64,000 nucleotides of DNA from Tieghemostelium lacteum (GCA_001606155.1 LODT01000028.1:248001-312000), one strand, 5' to 3'. Positions 21,785-33,208 are shown, counted from the first letter of the stretch. Made by a program: numbers and translations. Notes: a model not told the origin generated them from the sequence alone.

Positions 21785-22767
21785 CTATTCAGATCTAGAT
21801 TTTAAATTGATTGAATTACTAGGTTGAGCGTAGAGAGATGGTATTATAATAAAATTATATTTTTCATATTTATAACCTCTTCCTTCTAGTAATTTACCAA
21901 TGAGGAATTGAGACCAAGTGTACACGCCTAAGCCAGTAATGATATGCCATATGGAATGTAATTGTAGACCAAAGAAAGATTGACCATTTTCACAATTGAA
22001 TCTCTCTAGTACCCAACAGAGATACCCAGTTAAAAAACAACAAAATGCAAAAACAAAGGTATAGACATCAGGTTGTTGCCATGAAAATGTTTCTGTACTC
22101 TTTGGATTTTGATATTTTGAATAGATGAGATAGATAGAATGTATAACCATGTAAATGACCAAAGCTCCATAGGAGACCTGTAAGATTTTTGGTTGATCTT
22201 GAATGAAAATGATGGAAACACTCACAAATATACCATAGGCTACCAATAGATATGGAATCAGTTTTCTGATACCACGGTAATGGTGTAGTACACCTCCACG
22301 ACCTTTACTATCCTCACCAACTTTAATGAGAATAAATAAATTTATCAAACTGGTATAGATCATTGGAATCTCATCCAACAGTTGATTTACATAGGTGAGA
22401 GTGGCATGAAATGCCATTGAACCGATACCAACAACAAACAAGGATGCATATGCGAAATTTAAAATCCACAACCAATTCTCTTTTCTTATCACTTGACGAT
22501 GATAATCATTAGATCCAAATTTCCATGAAAGTTGATATATTCCCAATAACGCATATAAAGATATAATCCCACTTGATAATGTATTATAAAACTCTGCAAT
22601 ATATGGTGAATGACTATAATTTAATTCACACCAATCAATTGATGCTATAAAAAATATTTTTACAGATACAGATAAAAAGTTAGAAATGTAATAAAAAAAA
22701 AAAAATTTTGTAAAAAAAATATCTAAAAATTGAACCTACATGTAACACTTCCCCAAAATCCTGTCAT
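21785..22767 (-). CDS. Alkaline ceramidase (ACER/YPC1 family)
   Basis: Exon 1 is 22767-22740 (MTGFWGSVT plus one base) and exon 2 is 22644-21785; donor GTAGGT, acceptor TATAG. The joined start reads GSVTSSIDWCELNYSHSPYI, the family's opening motif. The protein is 295 aa with seven predicted spans. The catalytic and zinc residues expected of the CREST-type hydrolase are present: Ser and His in GSMAFHATLTYVNQLLDEIP, the Asp in LLDE, and the HxxxH pair in LHSIWHIITG. It cleaves ceramide or phytoceramide to sphingoid base and fatty acid in ER or Golgi membranes. Spacer 22768-23100 upstream contains only AT-rich sequence. Confidence 0.93.
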
Positions 22768-23100
22768 CTTATAAAATTTTTATATATATATACTGTTAAA
22801 GAAAAATATAAGATAGAAGAATATGAATTTACAAAAAAGTTATTTAAAAATATTGGAAAAAAAAAAAGCGAGTAAGAAAATATCTAAAAACAAAATCTAA
22901 TAATAATTAAAAAAAAAATTAATTTAAATTTATTAAAATATCATTCATTGATCTACCCAAGGTGAGATCTAATAATTATAACTTTACACAAAGTAGTGAA
23001 GTAACTCGAGTTATTTTTATTTTTTATTATATAATATATCCTTATATTCTTTCTTTTTTTTGTTTTAAAAATTATTTGTTTTTCAATGAGTAGGAGGGGT
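22768..23100. other. Spacer between ceramidase and alg5
   Basis: 333 bp of AT-rich DNA with A-tracts (for example 22856-22866). It carries the promoter of the ceramidase gene and the 3' end of alg5. No other feature is visible. Confidence 0.5.
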
Positions 23101-24109
23101 TTAAGATGAAATAGTCCAAAATCTAAATAAATAATTTAAACGAATTCTTAGGATATCTTTAGCCATTTGAATAGAAGAGGCAATTGGATCCAGTTTGGAA
23201 CCATCAATTTCAGTCCAATTGACAGCAACCTCTGCAATTGGCATGTGAAGTGTTTGAGCTAGATAGAGAAGTTCGACATCGAAAGCCCATCTTTCAACAT
23301 GAAGTGATGTGAATAGGTGTCTAGCAGATTCACGAGTAAACAATTTAAAACCACATTGAGTGTCTTTGATACCTCTTACACAAAGAATTTGTACAACCAA
23401 ATGGAAACCATACATTAATAAGTTTCTAAAGAATGAACGTTTGGCAACTACATCACTGTCCACTAAATGAGATCTTGATCCACATACTACACCATACTGT
23501 TTTGATTCAATCTTTTTCATACTGTCATAGACTCTATCAAAATCTTTAAAATCTGTAGCACCATCTGCATCAGCCATCAAACAGTATTTACCACGACTTA
23601 CTAACATTCCTCTCTTTACAGCACCACCTTTACCTCTGTTTTTTAGTAATTTCAATAGTCTAACTTTATCTACACCTTCTCTTTCAGCATATTGAAGAAC
23701 TAGTGATGATGTTTTATCACGACTACCATCATCAACAATAACCAACTCAAATGTGAAATTGGGATTCTTTTTTGTCTTTTCATTGAGAATCTTTAAGGTG
23801 TCATCTAACATTATAGGTAATCTTTTCTCTTCATTATAAGCAGGTATTACAATAGATACCTCAATTGTACCTTTATCACCTTTTTTAATTTCTGTAAACT
23901 CTTTTGTACTTCCATCTTTTGGATCTATATATTGTCTCTCATGTCCAACCCAAACATTTTCAAAATTTTTATCCTTTTTAAATAATATATTATAAATTAT
24001 TATCTAATATAATATAATTATTTTGTTAATTAGTATAAAGAAAATTATTATAATTAATAAAAAAAAAACATACAAATATTATAATAAAAGTAATGATATA
24101 AAAATACAT
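23101..24109 (-). CDS. alg5: Dolichyl-phosphate beta-glucosyltransferase ALG5
   Basis: Exon 1 is 24109-24074 (MYFYIITFIIIF) and exon 2 is 24003-23101; donor GTATGT, acceptor ATTAG, phase 0; 312 aa. A hydrophobic N-terminal anchor is followed by a GT2-family catalytic domain: VSIVIPAYNEEKRLP, ELVIVDDGSRDKTSSL, the metal-binding DAD in LMADADGATDF, and CGFKLFTRESA. ALG5 moves glucose from UDP-glucose to dolichyl phosphate at the cytosolic face of the ER, feeding N-glycan assembly. The retained EYIDPKD-like segment (HERQYIDPKDGSTKEF) before the catalytic core is typical of ALG5 rather than of dolichol-P-mannose synthase. Confidence 0.93.
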
Positions 24110-24307
24110 TCAAACTTAGATATTTAATGTGAAAAAAAAGGGTGTGATGAGGTATGTCAGAGAATGATTTTTATATAAAATGAAAATTTGAAAAAAGTTT
24201 TAAAATTAACTTTTTCAATTTTTTTTTTCCTTGTGAATCATCAAAGTAATTTTAGAATAAGCAAAGTCAGCACACATTGATATTCATTTGAGACATTTTT
24301 TCACTGA

Positions 24308-25213
24308 ATGATTAGATATCTAAGTAATAATATATTATTTAGTAGTAGTAATAAAATAATAATGAATAATAATAATAAAGGTATATTTAAATTTGCTGGT
24401 ATTCAAATGATGGTTGGGAGTGATAAGAAAAAGAATATTGAAAATGCACAAAAACTCATTGATGAGGCATCTAGAAATAATGCCAATTTAGTATCACTAC
24501 CAGAGTGTTTTAATTGTCCTTATAGTACCTCAGTATTTAATGAATATTCTGATGGTTGTAAAGGTGAGACTATTAAAGCACTCTCTGAAAGTGCAAAAAA
24601 GAATAAAATTTGGTTAATTGGTGGTTCTATACCAGAGAAAGACGATGACAGTGGTAAAATCTATAATACCAGTTTTATATTCAATCCCGATGGTTTGGTA
24701 GTTGGTAAACATCGTAAGATTCATTTATTTGATATAGATATTAAAGATAAAATCAGATTTAAGGAATCAGAGACATTGTCTCCAGGTCACAGTTTGACTA
24801 TTGTAGATATAGGTTATTGTAAGATTGGTGTTGGAATTTGTTATGATATCAGGTTCCCTGAATTGGCAATGCTCTATCAACAAGAAGGCTGTAAGATGAT
24901 TGTCTATCCAGGTGCATTCAATATGACCACAGGTCCAGCTCATTGGGAACTACTTCAAAGATCAAGAGCAGTTGATAACCAACTTTACATTGCAACTGTC
25001 TCACCATGTCGTAACCCTGATTCATCTTACACTGCATGGGGACACTCAACAGTCGTCTCACCATGGGGTGAAGTCTTAACAACAACAGATCATCAAGAAT
25101 CTATCATTTACTCTGACATTGATTTATCAAAAATTGATGAAATTAGATCATCAATACCTGTATTACAACAAAAAAGATCTGATATTTATCAAATATTAAA
25201 TAAATCAAAATAA
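24308..25213 (+). CDS. nit2: NIT2 omega-amidase (nitrilase superfamily)
   Basis: Single exon, 301 aa; the first 18 residues before Met19 could be a mitochondrial leader, or Met19 ([15 protein letters not shown]) may be the true start. The nitrilase triad is complete: Glu66 (VSLPECF), Lys137 ([10 protein letters not shown]) and Cys178 ([12 protein letters not shown]). NIT2 hydrolyses the omega-amides of alpha-keto acids such as alpha-ketoglutaramate, removing by-products of glutamine and asparagine transamination. Its start is about 200 bp from that of the divergent alg5; the shared promoter holds one GGGTGTG motif at 24140. Confidence 0.94.
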   Translation: MIRYLSNNILFSSSNKIIMNNNNKGIFKFAGIQMMVGSDKKKNIENAQKLIDEASRNNANLVSLPECFNCPYSTSVFNEYSDGCKGETIKALSESAKKNKIWLIGGSIPEKDDDSGKIYNTSFIFNPDGLVVGKHRKIHLFDIDIKDKIRFKESETLSPGHSLTIVDIGYCKIGVGICYDIRFPELAMLYQQEGCKMIVYPGAFNMTTGPAHWELLQRSRAVDNQLYIATVSPCRNPDSSYTAWGHSTVVSPWGEVLTTTDHQESIIYSDIDLSKIDEIRSSIPVLQQKRSDIYQILNKSK

Positions 25214-25546
25214 TAAATATTATCTATAAATTCTCGACAATTTCTCTAATTTCCTTATTTGGTATTGTTTGTTTGATTTTTATAACCACCATGTGTAAAT
25301 TACTTCGAGATGAAAAGAATGTTGTTCTTTTGAGTGGGTATAAAAAAATGAAATTTTTTAAAAAAAAACAACTATTTTTATTTTTTGTATTTATATTATC
25401 TTTTTATATAGTGTGATTTCTTCTCTATTTTCGAAATCACAACGTTTTTAATCAAAAAAAAAATCAAAAAATTAAAAATTAAAAAAAAGTCTCGTCTTGA
25501 AAATTTTTTTTTTGAACTTTTATCCAACTATCTCCAATAGAAAAAG
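25214..25546. other. nit2 to rpl10 spacer
   Basis: AT-rich 3' flank of nit2 and promoter of rpl10. The T-rich then A-rich tracts at 25350-25520 directly precede the inferred 5' UTR of the ribosomal protein gene. I see no other gene. Confidence 0.5.
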
Positions 25547-25639
25547 GTATGTGTTACCACTATATACCATCACTTTAATTAACTTGTAATTATATTGTAT
25601 TAACATTTATATCCTATCTTTCTTAATCCAACAAAATAG
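25547..25639 (+). other. Probable 5' UTR intron of rpl10
   Basis: AAAAAG|GTATGTGTTACC opens and CAACAAAATAG closes a 93-bp AT-rich, T-rich segment ending 6 bases before the start codon. The donor and acceptor fit the genome's coding introns. Inferred only; no transcript evidence. Confidence 0.5.
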
Positions 25640-25645
25640 ATCAAA

Positions 25646-26435
25646 ATGGGAAGACGTAAGTAAATTTGATATAGATTGAAACATAATAGAATTAGATTAT
25701 TAATATTGTTAATACATATTATAGGTCCAGCCAGATGGTAATCTATCATAATTAGGATTAATAGGATCACAGGTTTAAACTAACATCATTAATATATATA
25801 GTTACAGATACTGTAAAAACAAACCATACATTAAATCAAGATACTGTAGAGGTGTTCCAGATGCTAAAATCAGAATTTTCGATTTAGGTAGAAAGAAAGC
25901 ATCAACTGAAGAGTTCCCATATTGTGCTCATTTAATCTCATTAGAAAAGGAACAACTTTCCTCTGAAGCCATTGAAGCTGGTCGTATTTCATGTAACAAA
26001 TACATTTCCAAATTCGGTGGTAAAGACTCTTTCCACATGAGAGTTAGAGTTCACCCATGGCATGTATTACGTATCAACAAGATGTTGTCATGTGCAGGTG
26101 CTGATAGACTTCAAACTGGTATGAGAGGTGCCTTCGGTAAACCAATGGGTACTGTAGCTCGTGTTGAAATTGGTCAAATTATTTTCTCAATCCGTTGTAA
26201 AGATTCCATCTCTGAACACGTCCTTGAAGCTTTCCGTAGATCTTCATACAAATTCCCAGGTCGTCAGAAGATTGTTGTTTCCAAAAAATGGGGTTTCACC
26301 AACTTTGACCGTGAAGAGTTCCTTAAACTTAAAGCTGATGGTAGAGTAATCAACGATGGTGCAAATGTCAAAATTATCAATAACAGAGGTACCTTGAAAC
26401 AATATGCCCGTGATATCAAAGCCTCCCAAATTTAA
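25646..26435 (+). CDS. rpl10: 60S ribosomal protein L10 (uL16)
   Basis: Exons are 25646-25655, 25725-25737 and 25802-26435, i.e. two tiny exons followed by one long one. Donors are GTAAGT and GTAATC; acceptors TATAG and ATATAG. The join reads [20 protein letters not shown], the invariant uL16 start, which confirms both splices. The protein is 218 aa and conserved throughout ([20 protein letters not shown]). It is loaded late on the 60S subunit beside the peptidyl-transferase centre. Codon use is strongly biased to C-ending codons (ATC, TTC, CGT), as expected of a highly expressed gene. Confidence 0.97.
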
Positions 26436-26520
26436 ATAAACCAAATTTATAAATTTTTTCAGCTTATCTAATTTCATTATCTTTTCATTTTTAATTTTTT
26501 TAATTTTTTGATCGAAAACA

Positions 26521-28134
26521 ATGAAAATACCTGTGTTACCAAATAGTATTTTAAAATATATAATTGAAACTTTAATTAACGGTTATAATGTTAAAAATCA
26601 TACACATTGTACAATTAAACAATTGGATAGAATATTTTATCAATTTTCAATGGCTTGTCAACGTTGGATGGATGATATAATACCAACTGTAGAATTCAAT
26701 ATACCTTTTCGTATTACATCTCAAACCCTATTTAGAAAATTTGAAATATGGGTTGGTTTAGGTATTAAATTTAGTGACGTTATATTTACAACAAATATAT
26801 TATCACAAGAATCTGATGTATCTTTAGTTTTAAGATCTAAAGTACATGTAAGGAGTGCTATATCAACAATGAACTTTGCAAATGGTTATGTATTCCTTGG
26901 TAACACTTCTTATAGTCCATTTGAATTTATTCGTAAAATTCAAATTGATGATACATTGTCAATGTCATTACCAGTACTTTTAGGTAACTTGTTCCCTTGT
27001 ACAGAACATCTAACTACTATCCATATAAATCTCAATAGATTTATAAAAGCTCAAGAACATGAGGATATTATAGGATCACTAAACCAACTCTGTAATAAAT
27101 TCATTTATATTGACGATATATCAATTAGAGGTTCATTAAAATCAAATGAAAAAATTACAGAACATCTATACAAGTTTCCAAATATCATTCAAAAACTTAA
27201 ATCATTACATTTGATTTACGAGTTTATTACAGTACATCAAGATCTCAACAATATCTTAACTCACCCATTCAGTTGTGTTCAGTCACTTAAACTTCATAAA
27301 ACTAAAAATTCAAAAATGCATGATCCCATTCCTATATACCAATCTCTACTCAACTGTTTTGAAACTCATCATACTCTCACTGTACTCTCCTTGCATTTTG
27401 CAGATTTTATTATTGACACTCAACACATTCAACAAATATTAAAAAATCAAAAATTAAAATCACTAAAGTTAAAATTTAAACAATTAACTAATAATAATAA
27501 TATTCAATTATATAATAATAATAATAGCATTACAGTATTAACTTTAAATTTTGCAGAGGCAAATTTAAGTGATTGTAATGCAATTGTAGATGCTATTGAA
27601 AATTTAAATTCATTTAAGTTGGCATTAAGATTACCTGTTAATAGTTTAAATTTGGTAGAATTTAATCCAAAAAGACAGTTTTATATGGAACTTGTAATTC
27701 CATATCAACCAGAGTCATTTGATATCTATTTGGATTCAAAATATAGTTTCCATAAATTGGTAAACAATCTCACTGTCAAATTACTAAATATCAACGATAC
27801 TGTTGCTCTAATAGAGCATCTATATCATTTGTCAAAAATGATAAGACTGGATACACTCTATCTTAACATGTTGTATCATACCAGTTTACTAAAACCACTG
27901 CACAATAACACTAATATTAAAAATCTCATTCTGGTTAGACCTAATCCACAACGGGATCATATAACAGGTTCAAAAGTTATTGACGATTTATTAGTTCATT
28001 CAAAAAATTTGTTAACCATCTATTTAACATCTCCAACTCATCCTAGAATTGACCAGCCTTCACTTGCCTTCTTCAAACAAAATACAAATTTACAACGTAT
28101 CTACTCAAAATCTTATTTCTCAATTTACAAATAA
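26521..28134 (+). CDS. F-box/LRR-like protein, dictyostelid family
   Basis: Single exon, 537 aa, starting 85 bp after the rpl10 stop. The N-terminus looks F-box-like (VLPNSILKYIIETL ... FYQFSMACQRWMDDIIP). The rest is irregular leucine-rich strands and helices (HHTLTVLSLHFADF, ITVLTLNFAEANLSD) with a short Asn-rich insert. F-box proteins recruit substrates to SCF ubiquitin ligases, but no partner can be inferred here. It belongs to the same broad style as the genes at 33.2 and 38.8-43.2 kb. Confidence 0.7.
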   Translation: MKIPVLPNSILKYIIETLINGYNVKNHTHCTIKQLDRIFYQFSMACQRWMDDIIPTVEFNIPFRITSQTLFRKFEIWVGLGIKFSDVIFTTNILSQESDVSLVLRSKVHVRSAISTMNFANGYVFLGNTSYSPFEFIRKIQIDDTLSMSLPVLLGNLFPCTEHLTTIHINLNRFIKAQEHEDIIGSLNQLCNKFIYIDDISIRGSLKSNEKITEHLYKFPNIIQKLKSLHLIYEFITVHQDLNNILTHPFSCVQSLKLHKTKNSKMHDPIPIYQSLLNCFETHHTLTVLSLHFADFIIDTQHIQQILKNQKLKSLKLKFKQLTNNNNIQLYNNNNSITVLTLNFAEANLSDCNAIVDAIENLNSFKLALRLPVNSLNLVEFNPKRQFYMELVIPYQPESFDIYLDSKYSFHKLVNNLTVKLLNINDTVALIEHLYHLSKMIRLDTLYLNMLYHTSLLKPLHNNTNIKNLILVRPNPQRDHITGSKVIDDLLVHSKNLLTIYLTSPTHPRIDQPSLAFFKQNTNLQRIYSKSYFSIYK

Positions 28135-28960
28135 ATATTATTCTATGCATTGTAAACGTTTTTTTTTGGACCTGTGTAACTAGCAATGCGCCATATGCAT
28201 TGTAAACGTAATGGATAAATATAAAGACTAAACGATGTTTGTATAACTAAGATGAATATGTAATATGTTAGTCTTTATTTTATGAATACGAATAACAGAG
28301 TTGAGCTCGGAATAATAGATGTATGATGTGATCATGATGTGAGATGGTCTGAGATGTGTGAGAGTATTGATAGATACTATCGTTACGGCTACAATTTTCC
28401 CTATATTAAAAATTTTTTTTTTTTGGATAATATATTTCCTCACTTCCTCGCAATCCTCCCCAATCCTTCTCGCTTCGCCAAATATCGGCTTTCTGGCTAT
28501 AAAAATTCAGCCCTTCGAAATAAAATTATTTTGCTCCGGAAGATATTTTTGCATATTTGAAAAAATTTGATTCGAAAATATCTTGATTTTTTAAAAATTG
28601 GTTGTAAAATGCATAATTTAGAAAATGAGATTTACAAGTTTTATAGGTATAGTTATATTTGTATATTTATAGAGAGAATAATACTCCATTCATCATATGG
28701 TGATGACTGGTATAAGATTCCAATAGGATATTGTAATTGGTGGGAGTTGTAAAAAGTAAGGGAACAAGGATATAGTCTTTTCGGAAATATGAAGAAAAAT
28801 AAAAAATATCAGGTTCTAATGTTTATTTAAGTTTTTATTATATATTTATGCAATTTTTATTGATTCAGATTAAGATGTAAGTAATAAATGTAAAAGTTGT
28901 GTTTGAGTGTAATATTACATGTAAGATAATTGAAAATTTTCAATTTTTTTTCTATTTTTT
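28135..28960. other. Long spacer with repeats and a GC-richer patch
   Basis: 826 bp with no convincing gene; the short frames in it lack codon bias and overlap one another. It contains a 16-bp direct repeat TATGCATTGTAAACGT (28144-28159 and 28194-28209), an 11-bp inverted repeat ATAAAGACTAA/TTAGTCTTTAT (28221-28231 and 28268-28278), and a C-rich patch at about 28436-28545. Confidence 0.55.
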
Positions 28961-31900
28961 TCACTTTTTGTTAAAAAAATATATCAAGTCTGCCATATCA
29001 TTGTGCAGAAGTGGAAGAATATAACGTTTACTTTGATCAAAGTTTCTTTTATCTTCTTTCTTGTTGTGAAGATATTGAAATGTGAATGTGTTATTGTCGG
29101 TATCTTTACTCAGAACTTTTGCAGCATAATATTTTATAGGTTTAGGGTTACTGATTAATATCACTGAATTGACATCGACTTTATCTAATGATGGAATAAT
29201 CCCCTCTGGGGTAAATGCCAATCTGTACTGTGGAATATTGGTCTCTATTTGGTTATTATCCCTGTTGTTAGAAGAGATTGGTAGGTTTAGTAATTAGTAA
29301 ACAGTCATGGTAGTTGACAATCATCTTAAACAATTTAAATACTAACATATGATAGACAACAGAATAAGAAAACTTATTATTGATATATTGATAATTGATA
29401 ACCACCCCACTGTTCCATCCTAAATAGTCATTATCGTTAAGAATTGACATACACTCTATGTTATCACCCAATAAATAGGTTGGACGAGAAATAGGTAGAT
29501 TTGGAATCTCAGATAATCTTTGAATACCGAATAGATAGGGTAATGAAAAGAGTTGTTGGTCATATGGATTCATAAACTTGGTTATAAAATCATCAACAGG
29601 TGAATCATCAGTGATGGAGATATATTCAATTTCATTACTGGTAGCATGATTGGCATGAATGGAACTAAGAGCAGACAATTTAATTGTTTGACTGGTTATA
29701 TCCTTGGTTTTTTTTTGTTCTTCCTTTCTTTTGTTCAAGTTATATTTATTGGTGCAAGAGTCTTTAAGAACCCTATTCTCTTTATGTTTTCCCTCAGTGG
29801 AAGTCATTGAGTATCTAGTCAGGGAGCCATAATGTTCAAGATAGAAACCAGTGTGCTTTAAAAAATAATGAACATAGGTAGAAACCTTTTGACCTTTGGG
29901 TAAAGTGTCATCATCAACATCATCATTTGGTACTGGAATGGATTCATGTGTAGTCGTAGTAGTAGTGGTAGTAGTAGAATTAGCAAAGGTGTTGTTGCTA
30001 TTATTATTATTATTATTATTAGAATTATATGCAATAACACTTTGTGTAGTAGTTGGTGGTAATGATGGAAATGGAGATGATGTATTGGAAGAGAGATCAA
30101 TGGGTGTAATTGATCTAGATGATAGAGGTGTAGCAGATGTATTGGAACGGAGTATAATTGGTATAGTTGCTCGAGATGGTACATTGGATGATGTTACAAC
30201 TGGTAAAGTAGACTGAACACTAGTTGCTAGTCTCTTCTCCGAGTTGGAATTCTCACTAGTTTGCTGTTGACGCTTCTTTTTAACTATTTTTTTACAAAAA
30301 TGGTTTGGTAATATTTCTATATAGTGATCCAACCAGTACAACTCTTTAAAGTTACAAAATGAAAGTCGTAATTGATCACCCACTATCTTGGTGAGATACA
30401 ACCATTGATAATCAAATATTGTATTTGGTTTGTGATCCCATTTACAAAGTGCAAGTAGAAAATGAACTTGTTTTAATAATTTAGATATCTATATTAACAT
30501 CAACAGAAGCAAGTAAGTAAATGATCATCATAATAATACTATAGAAGCTATATTTGAATATATACTTACATTTTCAAATTTTATTTCATCAAAGTGATTA
30601 TGTTTGCGAAAAACCTCCATCAACTGTACATTGCTGACAATTGTTCTGATATATTCTCCATAATTTACTGCTGCTTTTGTAAATTTTTCTTTCAATGTGT
30701 ATACTGTTCCAGTTCTTACATTTATAGCACTAAAAAAACCTGACAAATTTAATTTAGCTTTTTTCTTAAAGAATGACTCTAGATCTTTTGTGAGTTCAAG
30801 GTTTGAATCAACACCTTCCAAAAGAGGTTTTAAAAAGAATTTTACTACACCCATGGTCATATGTAAATCATCAATAACTATATTAATTGGATCGATTGGT
30901 AAAACTGGATGTGATTTCATACCAATTTTCATTTTGGGTGTTGATCCTCCATATTTATGGTGAATAAGGTTATCTTTGTGGGTTCTCCATTTAAAGAAGC
31001 ATTGGTTACTAAAGTTATTGATTGATAAACTGTAACATTTGCAATGTGCACAACGGTATTCAGATTGTGATTGATATACTGCACACAGTCCCAAGATAAC
31101 AACCAGCAACGCGAGATCAAAGCTAAACAATGTGAACACTTTGTATTCCTTTTCATCAATAGTAACTAACTTATATCCTATTCTATTACCACTGGTCGTT
31201 GTTAGAATGTTTGTCGATTTTAATAGATGTTTACGGGTAAACTCTGACATTCCACTTGCCAATTCTTCAGTAGTCTCTCTACCAAGGTATATCATGAAGA
31301 TATAAGAGTCTTTCGGTGATTTAACAGCTGCCAATGTTTTATTATTATCAGCAAATTGAAATGTTGCAATTACTTGCTCATTGGTCCTATTCTTTGTCAT
31401 TGTAGCACCATCTGCATGTGCAATCATCACAATGATATCTTCGTTGTTTTCCAGACCAAGTGATCTGTAGTGGTCAAATCTAGGTCCTTGCCTTGGTTGA
31501 AGATGATTTGGATACTCTTCCTGAAAGAATTTAATAATTGTCTGTTCAGTTGGCAGGTATGTACCTTTCTCAAATCCTATTAAACTTAACCCCTGACTAA
31601 TCAAATTATTATTATAGGTTTTTATAGCAATTAAACTGTACTTCACTGTGCTTAAACCCATATGCACTAAACTCTTTTCCCACTTGTGGTCTGGTATTCT
31701 ATTAGTTATTTTGAAAGCTGCAATTGTTTCTAGAGATGGATCTAAGAGTTTATGTCATTAGCTAAAACTATGCCTATTATATTACATCTGTAATTCTGGT
31801 TGGTAATTATACTTACTTGTATTGGATGTTTGGTTGAATCTCTTAAGATTAATAAGTCTATATATTTTATATTTTATTTTATTGCACTTTGGACAACTAG

Positions 31901-32368
31901 AGCAATCGAAATCAGGAACACCACCATGATGTTCAGTTACACTATGGTTGGAATAGTTGCTTTTTACAACCACTACTTTGCATCCAATATGTTCGCATTT
32001 AACGTGATCCTCAGGAACTATGATTTTGGGAGCTCCTGGCATTAAAGGTATCTGTTCTCTCTTTTCTTGTACTAGAGTGTAGTGATTCCTCCACACATGT
32101 CTACGAGCATTATACATTTTCTTGCTTGTTATTTGGCAGCCATCCACTTTACAAAAGTATTCTCCTTCCTTCGAACCAATTAAACTGTCCAATTCAGCTT
32201 GATAAGCTTTTAAATGGTCCCCTTCTGTAAGTGCTTCCTGTGCTTGTCTGGATCCAAATATCTTTTTCATTAGTGCCTCGTTCTTTTTGCTTAACAAATC
32301 AGGGTAAGATTCTATAATATCTTCATACAACATTGCCTGGGTGCTAACAAATTCATCATTACTATTAC

Positions 32369-32399
<31 letters not shown>

Positions 32400-32636
32400 G
32401 CTACTAATACTACTCTCAGCCTGTCTTATAACTTCTGTGTCAATAATCTCCTCTCTGTTTATCAGCTCATTCACCACTATAGATTCTCTAATATCAGCTA
32501 TTTGTGAGAGACTGGACAAAAGTAACCCAGCTTCAATTTCTTCAAATTCATTCGTCTCTTGTGCTGTATCTCCATCAGTAATCCTATCATTCACTTGCTG
32601 TGAATTTACCAAACTCTCATTATAACTACTATTCAT
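28961..32636 (-). CDS. Zinc-finger, transposase-like, tandem Tudor-like protein
   Basis: Four exons: 32636-31817, 31741-30570, 30488-29347, 29261-28961. Introns are 75-85 bp, donors GTAAGT, GTAAGT and GTTAGT, acceptors TAG, TAG and CAG; all phases close, giving 1144 aa. In order: acidic N-terminus with poly-Asn; Cys/His fingers including C-x4-C-x11-H-x4-HH and CPKCNKIK; a core with HADGATMTK, an inserted RCAHCKC, IDDLHMTMGV and later STEGKHKEN, plausibly a DDE-like triad; a Ser/Thr/Asn linker; two Tudor/Agenet-like barrels (DNIECMS ... WNSGVVINYQYINNKFSYSV and VNSVILISNPKPIKYYAAKV). The first barrel is completed only by the last splice. It is a DNA transposon gene or a tamed descendant; no terminal inverted repeats were found by eye. 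It starts 312 bp from tRNA-Leu. Confidence 0.65.
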
Positions 32637-32926
32637 TAAGAAAATATAATATGATACAAAAAAATTTATATTAAAAATATTAAATAAAAAATATATAGGT
32701 GATTTCAAATTAATTATATTTATGTTTGAGAGCTACAGTGGAGCAAAGAAATTTAGTTTGGTGGCTTATTTAAAAAAAAATAGATTCACTCCAAAGGTTA
32801 CAAAAAAGATTTTTTGGATATTTTTGATTTTTACGACAGAATAAACCAAATTTTTGTATTTCGTATTTTTGCCATATAAATACATAACTGGGCATTCCAG
32901 GAGCAAAACACCAAAAATTCAGAGGG

Positions 32927-32943
32927 AAAAAAAAAACAAAAAA
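32927..32943 (-). terminator. Pol III terminator of tRNA-Leu
   Basis: Just past the tRNA 3' end the transcribed strand reads six T, a G, then about ten T, the usual RNA polymerase III stop signal. Confidence 0.75.
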
Positions 32944-32947
32944 GGTT

Positions 32948-33027
32948 TGTACTCTGAGGGACTCGAACCCTCGCGTTTTCACATTGCAGCCTTAATGCAA
33001 CCCCATAACCAACTCGGGCAAGAGTAT
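32948..33027 (-). tRNA. tRNA-Leu (anticodon AAG)
   Basis: Class II tRNA read on the minus strand. D arm CCC/GGG closes GAGTTGGTTAT; anticodon arm TTGCA-TTAAGGC-TGCAA gives anticodon AAG (read as IAG, Leu CUU/CUC). A long variable arm GTG-AAAA-CGC and T arm GAGGG-TTCGAGT-CCCTC follow, with A73 as discriminator. Six of seven acceptor pairs form; position 1 (A) faces C72. No intron is present and CCA is not encoded. A and B boxes look normal. Confidence 0.93.
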
Positions 33028-33208
33028 TGGATAAATAATCCAATAATGTTTACAATATTTATACCCCCCTTTTCGTACATTTTTGTCACTTTTTTTTTAT
33101 ATTTATTTTATATTTATAGATAATCTTGATTTTATAATCTTTTAATTTTAGAACAGTAATATCATAATATATAAAAATAAATTTTTTCTTTGTTTTTTTA
33201 AATTTTTT

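Noticed and set aside
28460-28500. Likeness to the 5' end of U6 snRNA (CTCGCTTCG)
   Set aside because: The ACAGAGA box and the rest of U6 are absent on either strand.
28228-28752. Several overlapping 60-73 aa frames on both strands
   Set aside because: No codon bias, no homology, mutually overlapping, inside a spacer.
28961-30401. Separate small genes for the Tudor-like part
   Set aside because: Splice sites and phases join these segments to the upstream transposase-like exons, and the first barrel spans the last intron.
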